Assembly (NCBI GenBank): GCA_020860745.1
Contig: JAJBTR010000150.1
Span: 1-6,955, forward strand
Length of the DNA stretch: 6,955 nucleotides
Direction: 5' to 3'
Source: Lachnospiraceae bacterium
GTDB taxonomy: Bacteria; Bacillota; Clostridia; Lachnospirales; Lachnospiraceae
Part shown: in pieces, positions 1 through 4,968 of the stretch
Layout of the letters: each line of letters opens with the position of its first letter
How positions within the stretch are numbered: the stretch's first letter is position 1
Notes under the pieces: generated by a model
Databases searched by the model: none
Told to the model about the DNA's origin: nothing
The model's input: only the letters and a program-made list of their open reading frames with translations
Translations under genes and position numbers: made by a program

Positions 1-48
1 CGCGGGCGGGAGTAGCTTCATACAGAGTCGCCCGGCAGCCGTCTTTCT

Positions 49-780
49 TTGCTTTACTCCGTGGATTCCACGAACAATGAGGTAAAGCGCCGGGCGGAGG
101 CCGGAGCCGGACAGGGGCTTCTGGTCATCGGTGAGCAGCAGACGGCGGGGCGGGGCCGGCGGGGCCGAGCATGGGAATCCCCGAAGGGTGACGGGATTTT
201 TATGTCTCTTCTGCTGAAGCCGGACATCGCACCCGGTCACGCGTCCATGCTGACGCTGGCCATGGGAATGGCTGTCCGGGATGCGCTGGATGCACTGGGT
301 GTACCGGATGTGCAGATTAAGTGGCCGAACGATATTATCTGTTCAGGGAAAAAGGTCTGCGGCATTCTGACAGAGATGAGCGCGCAGGTGGACTATATCA
401 ATTATATTGTCGTCGGCGTGGGAATCAACGTACACAACCGCGACTTCCCGGCGGAGGTGGAGCATATGGCGACCTCTGTGTTTCTGCAGACCGGCAAACA
501 GATCTGCCGGGCACAGCTTGCGGCGGAGTGTATGCTGCGGTTTGAGCAGTATTATAAAGTGTTTTTACAGACTGAGGACATGAGCGGCCTCCTGGATATA
601 TATCAGTCACACCTGGTGAACTGCGGCAGGCAGGTGCGTGTGCTGGATTTAAAAAAGGAGTTTACCGGCGTGGCGCGCGGGATTAACGCGGACGGGGAAT
701 TGCTGGTCGAGACGGAAGACGGACTGCGGTCTGTTTCCGCGGGGGAAGTATCCGTGCGCGGGGTATACGGATATGTATGA
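49..780 (+). CDS. birA: Biotin--[acetyl-CoA-carboxylase] ligase (BirA), N-terminus uncertain
   Basis: The enzyme activates biotin with ATP to biotinyl-5'-AMP and transfers it to a lysine of biotin-dependent carboxylases in the cytoplasm. Numbering from the TTG at 49, the sequence shows the SVDSTN strand (4-9), the nucleotide/biotin loop GRGRRG (34-39), the catalytic KWPND (91-95), GILTEM (105-110) and GVGIN (123-127). A C-terminal SH3-like domain (about 195-243) ends in RGVYGYV. The ligase core and C-terminal domain are therefore complete. The TTG at 49 has no ribosome binding site and falls inside the first core strand. In-frame sequence from 16 reads LHTESPGSRLSL, which fits the segment usually preceding SVDSTN, but a TAG at 13-15 blocks extension. 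Class II BirA proteins carry an N-terminal helix-turn-helix repressor domain; whether one exists upstream cannot be seen. Function is very likely; the start is not resolved. Confidence 0.9.
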   Translation: MLYSVDSTNNEVKRRAEAGAGQGLLVIGEQQTAGRGRRGRAWESPKGDGIFMSLLLKPDIAPGHASMLTLAMGMAVRDALDALGVPDVQIKWPNDIICSGKKVCGILTEMSAQVDYINYIVVGVGINVHNRDFPAEVEHMATSVFLQTGKQICRAQLAAECMLRFEQYYKVFLQTEDMSGLLDIYQSHLVNCGRQVRVLDLKKEFTGVARGINADGELLVETEDGLRSVSAGEVSVRGVYGYV

Positions 781-783
781 TAT

Positions 784-861
784 AATGAGCGCAAGCGAGT
801 CAACGTGCTTGCACGATTGACGAGCGGCGAAATGCGATCATGTGCCGTTTTTGCACATGAT
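784..861 (+). repeat. Structured intergenic element, unit 1 (two hairpins)
   Basis: This unit begins four bases after the birA stop. Bases 784-833 fold into one long hairpin. The apical stem pairs 799-808 with 811-821, with A816 bulged. Below it lie tandem G.A pairs (797-798 with 822-823), two G-C pairs (795-796 with 824-825), and an asymmetric internal loop GCAA (791-794) facing a single G826. Two more G-C pairs (789-790 with 827-828) and a second tandem G.A (787-788 with 829-830) follow. A second hairpin has a perfect 9-bp stem, 837-845 with 853-861, around a T-rich 7-nt loop. No T-tract follows either hairpin, so terminator function is unlikely. The same architecture recurs 80 bp downstream. 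I do not recognise a named family; a Lachnospiraceae dispersed repeat or structured RNA are both possible. Confidence 0.75.
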
Positions 862-863
862 AG

Positions 864-939
864 AATGAGTGCAAACGAGGAAAATACATGCTGGCATGTA
901 TTTGACGAGTGACGAATTGGATCGTGATGAAATCATGAT
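864..939 (+). repeat. Structured intergenic element, unit 2 (two hairpins)
   Basis: This is the second copy of the element, with box A (864-879) exactly 80 bp after its partner (784-799) and matching it at 14 of 16 bases. Box B (904-919) matches 819-834 at 13 of 16. The long hairpin pairs 864-870 with 912-918 and 875-891 with 894-910, with GCAA (871-874) facing G911. It keeps both tandem G.A modules and has a third (880-881 with 904-905). The stem sequences differ completely from unit 1 yet pair perfectly. Differences within the boxes are compensatory: G795-C825 becomes A875-T910, and C790-G827 becomes T870-A912. A second hairpin, 921-928 with 932-939, has one G.T pair and a 3-nt loop. It ends just before the AAGGGG ribosome binding site (942-947) of the next gene, so it lies in that gene's 5' region. 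Confidence 0.75.
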
Positions 940-957
940 ATAAGGGGACAGAAATTA

Positions 958-1281
958 ATGAACAGGAAGGAAGAAACCGTGCTTTGCGCTTCCAGCGCTT
1001 ACACGAAACAGTTTTATCTGAACCCGGAGTTTGAAGGGCTGCCGGAACAGGTGCGCGATGAGTTGAAAATCCTCTGCGTCCTCTACACCGAGGATGTAGG
1101 CGGTGTTCTGGTGATGAAGTTTGATGAGGAGGGCAGCCTCCAGCTGGAAACATCATCGGATGAGGGTGATCTGCTGTACGATGAGATCGGGAGTGTGTTA
1201 AAGATCCGGCAGATTCAGAATACGAAGGCAGATCTGCTGGAATCCCTTGAGATGTATTACAAGGCCTTTTTTATATCATAG
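958..1281 (+). CDS. Small acidic conserved protein, possibly DUF6145 family
   Basis: A 107-residue acidic, soluble protein with no signal peptide, membrane segment or cysteine-rich motif. The body alternates hydrophobic and acidic stretches: VLCASSAYTKQFYLN near the N-terminus, ILCVLYTEDVGGVLVMKFDEEG in the middle (about residues 38-59) and GDLLYDEIGSVLKI (about 70-83), then a helical tail. From memory this pattern resembles the Clostridia protein family annotated DUF6145; I could not check this. The start is supported by AAGGGG (942-947), 10 nt before the ATG. It lies between birA and coaX, two cofactor genes, but that does not reveal its role. The antisense reading frame is not credible. 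A coding call is confident; the family name is tentative and the function unknown. Confidence 0.8.
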   Translation: MNRKEETVLCASSAYTKQFYLNPEFEGLPEQVRDELKILCVLYTEDVGGVLVMKFDEEGSLQLETSSDEGDLLYDEIGSVLKIRQIQNTKADLLESLEMYYKAFFIS

Positions 1282-1289
1282 TGCCTGCG

Positions 1290-1391
1290 ATGAAATACAA
1301 ATATTTTGTGAAGTACACGCAGGGAAGAGCTTCTGCGAGCGATATTTTATTTGAAAGTAAATTTTCAGGTAACCGGGAGGATAATTTCTGA
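1290..1391 (+). CDS. Possible 33-residue ORF overlapping the coaX start
   Basis: An ATG at 1290 opens 33 codons (starting MKYKYFVKYTQGRASAS), ending at a TGA whose last base is the first base of the coaX ATG (TGATG at 1389-1393). Such an arrangement is typical of translational coupling. There is no convincing ribosome binding site before the ATG; the frame stays open upstream into the 3' end of the preceding gene. The coaX ribosome binding site (1375-1380) lies inside this ORF. It may equally be chance; conservation would decide. Confidence 0.22.
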   Translation: MKYKYFVKYTQGRASASDILFESKFSGNREDNF

Positions 1392-2161
1392 TGCTGTTGA
1401 CTGTTGATATTGGAAACACAAATATTACGCTGGGCGTGTTTGACGGGAAAAAGTTAAAGACGACGTTTCGCATGACGACGATTCAGACGAGGACTTCGGA
1501 CGAATACGGTATGGTCATATGTGAACTGCTGTTTCACAATGAGGTGAAGGTGTCGGACATCACAGACGCGATTGTGGCTTCTGTTGTGCCGAATGTCATG
1601 CACTCTCTGACCAATGCGATTTTAAAGTATTTCCATACAAGACCCATTGTCATCGAGGCCGGGATCAAGACGGGCATCCGCGTGGCGGGGCGGAATCCGC
1701 GTCAGGTGGGAGCAGATCGGATCGTGGACGCGGCAGCTGTCTATGAGCTTTACGGCGGGCCGAGCATTGTGGTGGACTACGGGACGGCCACAACCTTTGA
1801 TCTGGTGGATGAGGACGGCACGTTTACAGCCTGTGTGATTGCTCCGGGCATCCGCACGTCGGCGCAGTCGATGTGGAGTATGGCTGCAAAACTGCCGGAA
1901 TTTGAGATCAAAAAGCCGAAGAGCATTCTGGCGCAGGATACCATCGCATGCATGCAGGCGGGGCTGGTTTACGGACAGGTCGGACAGACCGAATACATCA
2001 TCCGTCAGATGAAGAAAGAGTTTGGCCGGGAGGATGTGAAAGTGGTTGCCACCGGCGGCCTGGGCCGCATCATCGAGAAAGAGACGGATGTGATCGACAT
2101 TTACGATCCGCAGCTGACGCTGTACGGTATGCGCCTGATTTTTGAGAAGCAGAAAAAATAG
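1391..2161 (+). CDS. coaX: Type III pantothenate kinase
   Basis: CoaX phosphorylates pantothenate with ATP, the first committed step of CoA synthesis. The type III enzyme is unrelated to CoaA, belongs to the ASKHA fold, needs a monovalent cation and is not feedback-inhibited by CoA. The 256 residues match the usual length. Visible motifs are the phosphate-binding DIGNTN (6-11), GADRIVDAA with the likely catalytic base D109 (107-115), the second ATP-site motif DYGTATTFD (129-137), IAPGIRTSAQ (150-159) and the adenosine-motif TGGLG (221-225). The start is the ATG after GGGAGG (1375-1380), 10 nt upstream. It follows birA and precedes dusB on the same strand with short gaps and no terminator between them, which suggests cotranscription. 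Nothing is missing or truncated. Confidence 0.96.
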   Translation: MLLTVDIGNTNITLGVFDGKKLKTTFRMTTIQTRTSDEYGMVICELLFHNEVKVSDITDAIVASVVPNVMHSLTNAILKYFHTRPIVIEAGIKTGIRVAGRNPRQVGADRIVDAAAVYELYGGPSIVVDYGTATTFDLVDEDGTFTACVIAPGIRTSAQSMWSMAAKLPEFEIKKPKSILAQDTIACMQAGLVYGQVGQTEYIIRQMKKEFGREDVKVVATGGLGRIIEKETDVIDIYDPQLTLYGMRLIFEKQKK

Positions 2162-2204
2162 TCGGCCGCGCCGCGGGACGGTGAATCTCACAAGGAGACA
2201 GGGA

Positions 2205-2276
2205 ATGGATTTGCAGCTGTATGTGCAGGTTAATAGAAGCAACCCGGAGAGAGACGAATGCAGCAGTTACAGATAG
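2205..2276 (+). CDS. Possible 23-residue leader ORF overlapping dusB start
   Basis: An ATG at 2205 has a good ribosome binding site (AAGGAG, 2192-2197, 7 nt upstream) and opens 23 codons beginning MDLQLYVQVNRSNPERD. It ends at TAG 2274-2276, which is 16 bases inside dusB in a different frame. Ribosomes translating it would cross the dusB ribosome binding site and start, so it could modulate or couple dusB translation. The encoded peptide resembles nothing I know. It could also be the remnant of a longer gene. The strong ribosome binding site is the main argument for translation. Confidence 0.35.
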   Translation: MDLQLYVQVNRSNPERDECSSYR

Positions 2277-3229
2277 GGAACGTCGTTCTGGATAACAATT
2301 TAATCTTAGCGCCCATGGCAGGAGTGACAGACCTGCCATTTCGTCTGCTTTGCCGGGAACAGGGGGCCGGGCTTTTGTGCATGGAAATGGTCAGCGCAAA
2401 AGCGATTTATTATGGTAACAAAAATACTGAAAAACTCCTGGAGATTCATCCGGAGGAACAGCCGGTCTCTCTTCAGCTGTTCGGTTCAGACCCGGATATC
2501 CTGGCGGAAATGGCAGCGAGGATTGAGGAGCGGCCGTTTGCCGTTCTCGATTTTAATATGGGGTGTCCGGTGCCGAAAGTGGTGAACAACGGCGAGGGAT
2601 CGGCATTGATGAAAAATCCCCGGCTGGCGGAAGACATTTTAAGTAAGCTCGTTAAAGCGGTAAAAAAACCGGTGACGGTAAAAATTCGCAAAGGTTTTGA
2701 CGAGGATCATGTGAACGCAGTGGAGATCGCAAAGATTGCGGAGGATTGCGGCGTGGCCGCGGTGGCGGTTCACGGCAGAACAAGGCAGCAGTATTACTCC
2801 GGCGCGGCAGACTGGGATATTATCCGTCAGGTGAAGGAGGCGGTACAGATCCCGGTCATCGGAAACGGCGACCTGCATTCGGCGGAGGACGTGCTCCGCA
2901 TGGAGGCGGAGACCGGGTGTGACGGCTTTATGATCGGCAGAGGCGCCCAGGGAAACCCATGGATTTTCCGGGATATTCTGCACAAACTGGAGACGGGGGA
3001 GGATTTGCCCCGGCCGACTGCCCGGGAAGTGGCGGATATGGTGCTTCGGCACGCTCGGCTTCAGGTTGAGGTGAAAGGGGAATATATCGGCATGCGGGAG
3101 ATGCGAAAGCACGCAGCCTGGTATACGGCCGGCTATAAAAATTCTTCCCGACTGCGCGGAAAAGTAAATGAAGTGCAGACCTATGAGGATCTGGAACGGC
3201 TGTTTCAGGAGTTTGCGGAGGAGTATTGA
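2258..3229 (+). CDS. dusB: tRNA-dihydrouridine synthase (DusB-type)
   Basis: A flavoprotein that uses FMN and NADPH to reduce uridine to dihydrouridine in tRNA. The 323 residues match the family. An N-terminal FMN TIM barrel shows APMAGVTDLPFR (18-29), SLQLFGSDP (71-79), MGCPVPKV with the catalytic C103 (101-108), VKIRKGF (141-147), HGRTRQQYYSGAADW (172-186), GNGD (202-205) and the FMN-phosphate segment GRGAQGNPW (227-235). A C-terminal helical tRNA-binding domain follows (about 245-323). The ATG follows GGAGAG (2246-2251), 6 nt upstream. The MGCPVPKV form and length fit the DusB/NifR3 group common in Firmicutes; assignment within the Dus family is by pattern only. It sits behind coaX, and no terminator separates them. 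It is the last gene of the upstream cluster before a 235-bp gap. Confidence 0.94.
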   Translation: MQQLQIGNVVLDNNLILAPMAGVTDLPFRLLCREQGAGLLCMEMVSAKAIYYGNKNTEKLLEIHPEEQPVSLQLFGSDPDILAEMAARIEERPFAVLDFNMGCPVPKVVNNGEGSALMKNPRLAEDILSKLVKAVKKPVTVKIRKGFDEDHVNAVEIAKIAEDCGVAAVAVHGRTRQQYYSGAADWDIIRQVKEAVQIPVIGNGDLHSAEDVLRMEAETGCDGFMIGRGAQGNPWIFRDILHKLETGEDLPRPTAREVADMVLRHARLQVEVKGEYIGMREMRKHAAWYTAGYKNSSRLRGKVNEVQTYEDLERLFQEFAEEY

Positions 3230-3261
3230 GGTGTTTGCGGGAGGCGAAAATATCTGGCAGC

Positions 3262-3306
3262 GGGTATATAAAAAATTCCGTGAGAATGTGCAGCGGTTTA
3301 TATCCC
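3262..3306 (+). other. Stem-loop in the gap after dusB
   Basis: GGGTATATAAA (3262-3272) pairs with TTTATATCCC (3297-3306), leaving one T unpaired, around a 24-nt loop. No T-tract follows, so it is not a canonical intrinsic terminator. It could stabilise the dusB mRNA 3' end. The rest of 3230-3464 shows no other convincing feature: no tRNA, no clear promoter and no real ORF. Confidence 0.4.
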
Positions 3307-3464
3307 TGTCCTTATCCGTTTCGATCAGCGGCAATGATTTACTGTACTGAGAAAACAGAAATGTGCATATCTTAGAGTAGCAGACAGCGAGAGCGTGACT
3401 GTGAGGTGGCTGGCTTTTCTTAATTCAGATTGTCCGCGATAATATAAGGGAAAGAAGACTGCGG

Positions 3465-4154
3465 ATGCGTTTTCATTTCAGTAAAACCCTGAAAACCGTT
3501 TTTTCGTTATTTCGAAAGTGTTTTTTTCGGATGGTATCTTGTTGCCGGGCGCGGATTCCCTTTCTTCCATCGTGTGACAGTCCGGGTGACCGGACGATAG
3601 AAGAGAAACTTCCCTGGACGAACCCTTATCTGAGGTACAGCAGGAGTGTGATAGAGGAGGTTTTGAAACAGAAAGGGATGGAATACCGGAGCTTCCGGCC
3701 GATATTGATTGACACAGACCAGCCGGAGCAGGTATTTGGGGAGGCGGATGATGTGGACCAGGTGCTGCCCCAACTGGAGCGCGGGCTGAATTTTCTGGAA
3801 ATCTGCACCAACCGCCCGGATTATTTTGCGGACTGGAAAGACTATATGGAGCGCGAGTACGGTTTGTTAGTCCGTGTGCTGCCGAAGTCACGTGATATAA
3901 CATTGTATGGCAATATGATTCTGGATTTTGAGCGTTCCGATTCGGGGGCTGGGAGTTTTACGGAAAAGCTGTGTTTCGGGATGCCCGGTGAGGTAATTTA
4001 TCTGCCGTTTCAAAAGAGAGAATGGCGCGCCGAAGCAGCGGGCCAATTGCCGGAAACTTTGCCGGAAAATGCTAGCGAAATGGGCGGGGAATTCCTTGAC
4101 ATCAAAGTGCCGATTGGTTATAATATGTTGGCTGTCAGAGCAAAGCGTTCATAG
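3465..4154 (+). CDS. Uncharacterised protein between dusB and greA
   Basis: A 229-residue ORF I do not recognise. The N-terminal 45 residues are basic, rich in Phe, Arg and Cys, and look unlike a normal signal peptide. From about residue 48 (LPWTNPYLRYSR) the sequence looks like a well-formed protein domain: a helix SVIEEVLKQKG (61-71), FRPILIDT (77-84), LNFLEICTNRPDYF (108-121), EYGLLVRVL (131-139), YGNMILDFER (148-157), GEVIYLPF (175-182) and a closing DIKVPIGYN (212-220). The pattern of alternating strands and helices suggests a soluble alpha/beta fold. The ATG at 3465 has only a weak GGGAAAG 10 nt upstream; an ATG at 3531 is the alternative start, so the N-terminus may be over-extended or disrupted. 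It ends at a clear terminator (4168-4200). The position beside conserved genes argues for a chromosomal core or family-specific gene, not a recent insertion. Confidence 0.7.
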   Translation: MRFHFSKTLKTVFSLFRKCFFRMVSCCRARIPFLPSCDSPGDRTIEEKLPWTNPYLRYSRSVIEEVLKQKGMEYRSFRPILIDTDQPEQVFGEADDVDQVLPQLERGLNFLEICTNRPDYFADWKDYMEREYGLLVRVLPKSRDITLYGNMILDFERSDSGAGSFTEKLCFGMPGEVIYLPFQKREWRAEAAGQLPETLPENASEMGGEFLDIKVPIGYNMLAVRAKRS

Positions 4155-4167
4155 GTGTCGCGGGTGA

Positions 4168-4200
4168 GAGTATCGTACGGGTAAGGCGATATTCTTTTTT
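4168..4200 (+). terminator. Intrinsic terminator of the uncharacterised gene
   Basis: GAGTATCGT (4168-4176) pairs with GCGATATTC (4186-4194), nine pairs including two G.T, around a 9-nt loop, followed directly by six T (4195-4200). It starts 13 bases after the stop codon at 4154, and separates the upstream genes from the greA promoter region. Confidence 0.8.
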
Positions 4201-4251
4201 GCATCATAGGCAAGGCCATGTTGTTGTAAAGTGTTAAAGTATTGGTTTTCC

Positions 4252-4257
4252 TATAAT
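4252..4257 (+). promoter_or_regulatory. Probable -10 box of the greA promoter
   Basis: A perfect TATAAT lies 52 bases after the upstream terminator. No good -35 stands at 16-18 bp: the nearest TTG-like hexamer (TTGTAA, 4224-4229) is 22 bp away. The promoter call therefore rests on the -10 box, its position and the need for a start after the terminator. Transcription would begin near 4264. Confidence 0.45.
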
Positions 4258-4263
4258 ACAAAA

Positions 4264-4371
4264 CACTCCGTGAGGATGCACAGCGCGCGGATAGGAAATT
4301 TTGCAATGCAGCCGCTCGCGCGCAAAGTAACCGCAGGGCGGACCTGTCGCAAGCGACACTTTATTTTTTAA
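4264..4371 (+). ncRNA. Structured greA leader or small RNA candidate
   Basis: Between the likely transcription start and the greA ribosome binding site lies a structured stretch. GCGCGCG (4283-4289) pairs perfectly with CGCGCGC (4317-4323) around a 27-nt loop. CAGG (4334-4337) can pair with CCTG (4343-4346), which would compete with the terminator stem that begins at 4345. The transcript would end near 4370 if the terminator works, giving an RNA of about 105 nt, or read through into greA. A 31-codon ORF (ATG 4276 to TAA 4369-4371) spans the leader; its spacing to a ribosome binding site is poor. I recognise no known riboswitch or T-box. The boundaries are inferred. Confidence 0.4.
4345..4370 (+). 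terminator. Intrinsic terminator or attenuator in the greA leader
   Basis: TGTCGC (4345-4350) and GCGACA (4353-4358) form a tight hairpin, followed by CTTTATTTTTT. It ends only a few bases before AGGAGGAG, the greA ribosome binding site. Because the preceding gene already has its own terminator at 4168-4200, this one most likely acts on the leader transcript, as an attenuator or the end of a short RNA. Confidence 0.65.
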
Positions 4372-4388
4372 CAGGAGGAGTCAGATTC

Positions 4389-4868
4389 ATGAACAAAAAA
4401 AATCTTTTAACTTATCAGGGGTTACAGAATCTGGAAACGGAATTGCAGGACCTGAAGGTGGTTCGAAGAAAGGAAGTTGCCCAGAAGATTAAAGAAGCCA
4501 GAGAGCAGGGCGATTTGTCCGAGAACGCGGAGTACGATGCGGCGAAGGATGAGCAGCGCGATATTGAGACGCGGATTGAGGAGATTGAGAAAATACTCAA
4601 GAACGCGGAGGTTGTCGTGGAGGAGGAAGTTGACCTTGAAACGATCAGTGTCGGCTGCCAGGTTCGCATTCTGGATTGTGAGTATGATGAGGAGCTGGAG
4701 TATAAGATCGTGGGCTCCACGGAGGCAAACAGTTTAAAAGGAAAAATCTCCAACGAGTCGCCGGTGGGTCAGGCGCTGCTCGGCGCTAAGGTTGGAGATA
4801 CCGTTACCGTTGAGACGCAGGCCGGCGCGCTGACATACAAGGTTCTGGAGATTCAGCGGTCGAATTGA
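4389..4868 (+). CDS. greA: Transcription elongation factor GreA
   Basis: GreA enters the secondary channel of backtracked RNA polymerase and stimulates cleavage of the extruded RNA 3' end, which restarts stalled complexes. The 159 residues match the family. The N-terminal coiled coil (about 8-75) carries the acidic tip EQGDLSENAEYD with D42 and E45, the pair that positions the catalytic Mg2+. The C-terminal FKBP-like domain (about 82-159) shows VGCQVRI and the signature ISNESPVGQALLGAKVGD. The start follows AGGAGGAG (4373-4380) by 8 nt. It is preceded by a terminator-bearing leader and followed by lysS, a pairing often seen in Firmicutes. No terminator stands between greA and lysS, so both are probably on one transcript. 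Confidence 0.97.
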   Translation: MNKKNLLTYQGLQNLETELQDLKVVRRKEVAQKIKEAREQGDLSENAEYDAAKDEQRDIETRIEEIEKILKNAEVVVEEEVDLETISVGCQVRILDCEYDEELEYKIVGSTEANSLKGKISNESPVGQALLGAKVGDTVTVETQAGALTYKVLEIQRSN

Positions 4869-4885
4869 TATAGCGCCGGGATATA

Positions 4886-4966
4886 ATGAGAGAGACAGAT
4901 TTCAACGAGACATTTTCGGAAATGCGCGATGACTGGAATGAAAACGAGGGAAGCGGAGGGAAATGA
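4886..4966 (+). CDS. Possible 26-residue acidic ORF ending at the lysS start
   Basis: An ATG at 4886 opens 26 codons ([20 protein letters not shown] and six more residues), ending at TGA 4964-4966, which overlaps the upstream lysS ATG and lies two bases before the preferred one. The lysS ribosome binding site sits within it. Its own ribosome binding site is weak (a GGGA shortly before the ATG). The acidic, tryptophan-containing peptide could be a coupled leader or an undescribed small protein; chance cannot be excluded. Confidence 0.3.
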   Translation: MRETDFNETFSEMRDDWNENEGSGGK

Positions 4967-4968
4967 AG

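Noticed and set aside
836..861. Intrinsic terminator of birA
   Set aside because: The 9-bp hairpin has its T-run in the loop and no T-tract after the stem.
784..939. CRISPR array
   Set aside because: There are only two units, the conserved boxes are interleaved with self-pairing stems in place of unrelated spacers, and no cas gene is nearby.
1622..2242. 206-codon minus-strand ORF opposite coaX
   Set aside because: It lies antisense to an unmistakable gene, shows no recognisable domain, is rich in His, Arg and Cys, and has no ribosome binding site. It is a shadow of coaX codon usage.
2639..3334. 231-codon minus-strand ORF opposite dusB
   Set aside because: It is antisense to conserved DusB motifs and has no domain signature or initiation signal.
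3168..3350. 60-codon + strand ORF across the dusB end
   Set aside because: It starts inside dusB in another frame without a ribosome binding site, and the composition is not protein-like; the downstream part covers the stem-loop at 3262-3306.
3360..3425. Terminator after dusB near CTGGCTTTTCTT
   Set aside because: Only 3-4 bp pairings can be drawn upstream of the short T stretch, too weak to call.
3429..3450. Promoter before the uncharacterised gene (TTGTCC and TAATAT)
   Set aside because: The two hexamers are only 4 bp apart, and no acceptable -35 stands at the right distance from the AT-rich stretch.
4155..4388. T-box or known riboswitch before greA
   Set aside because: I see no T-box sequence, specifier loop or recognisable riboswitch core; only simple hairpins and a terminator are supported.
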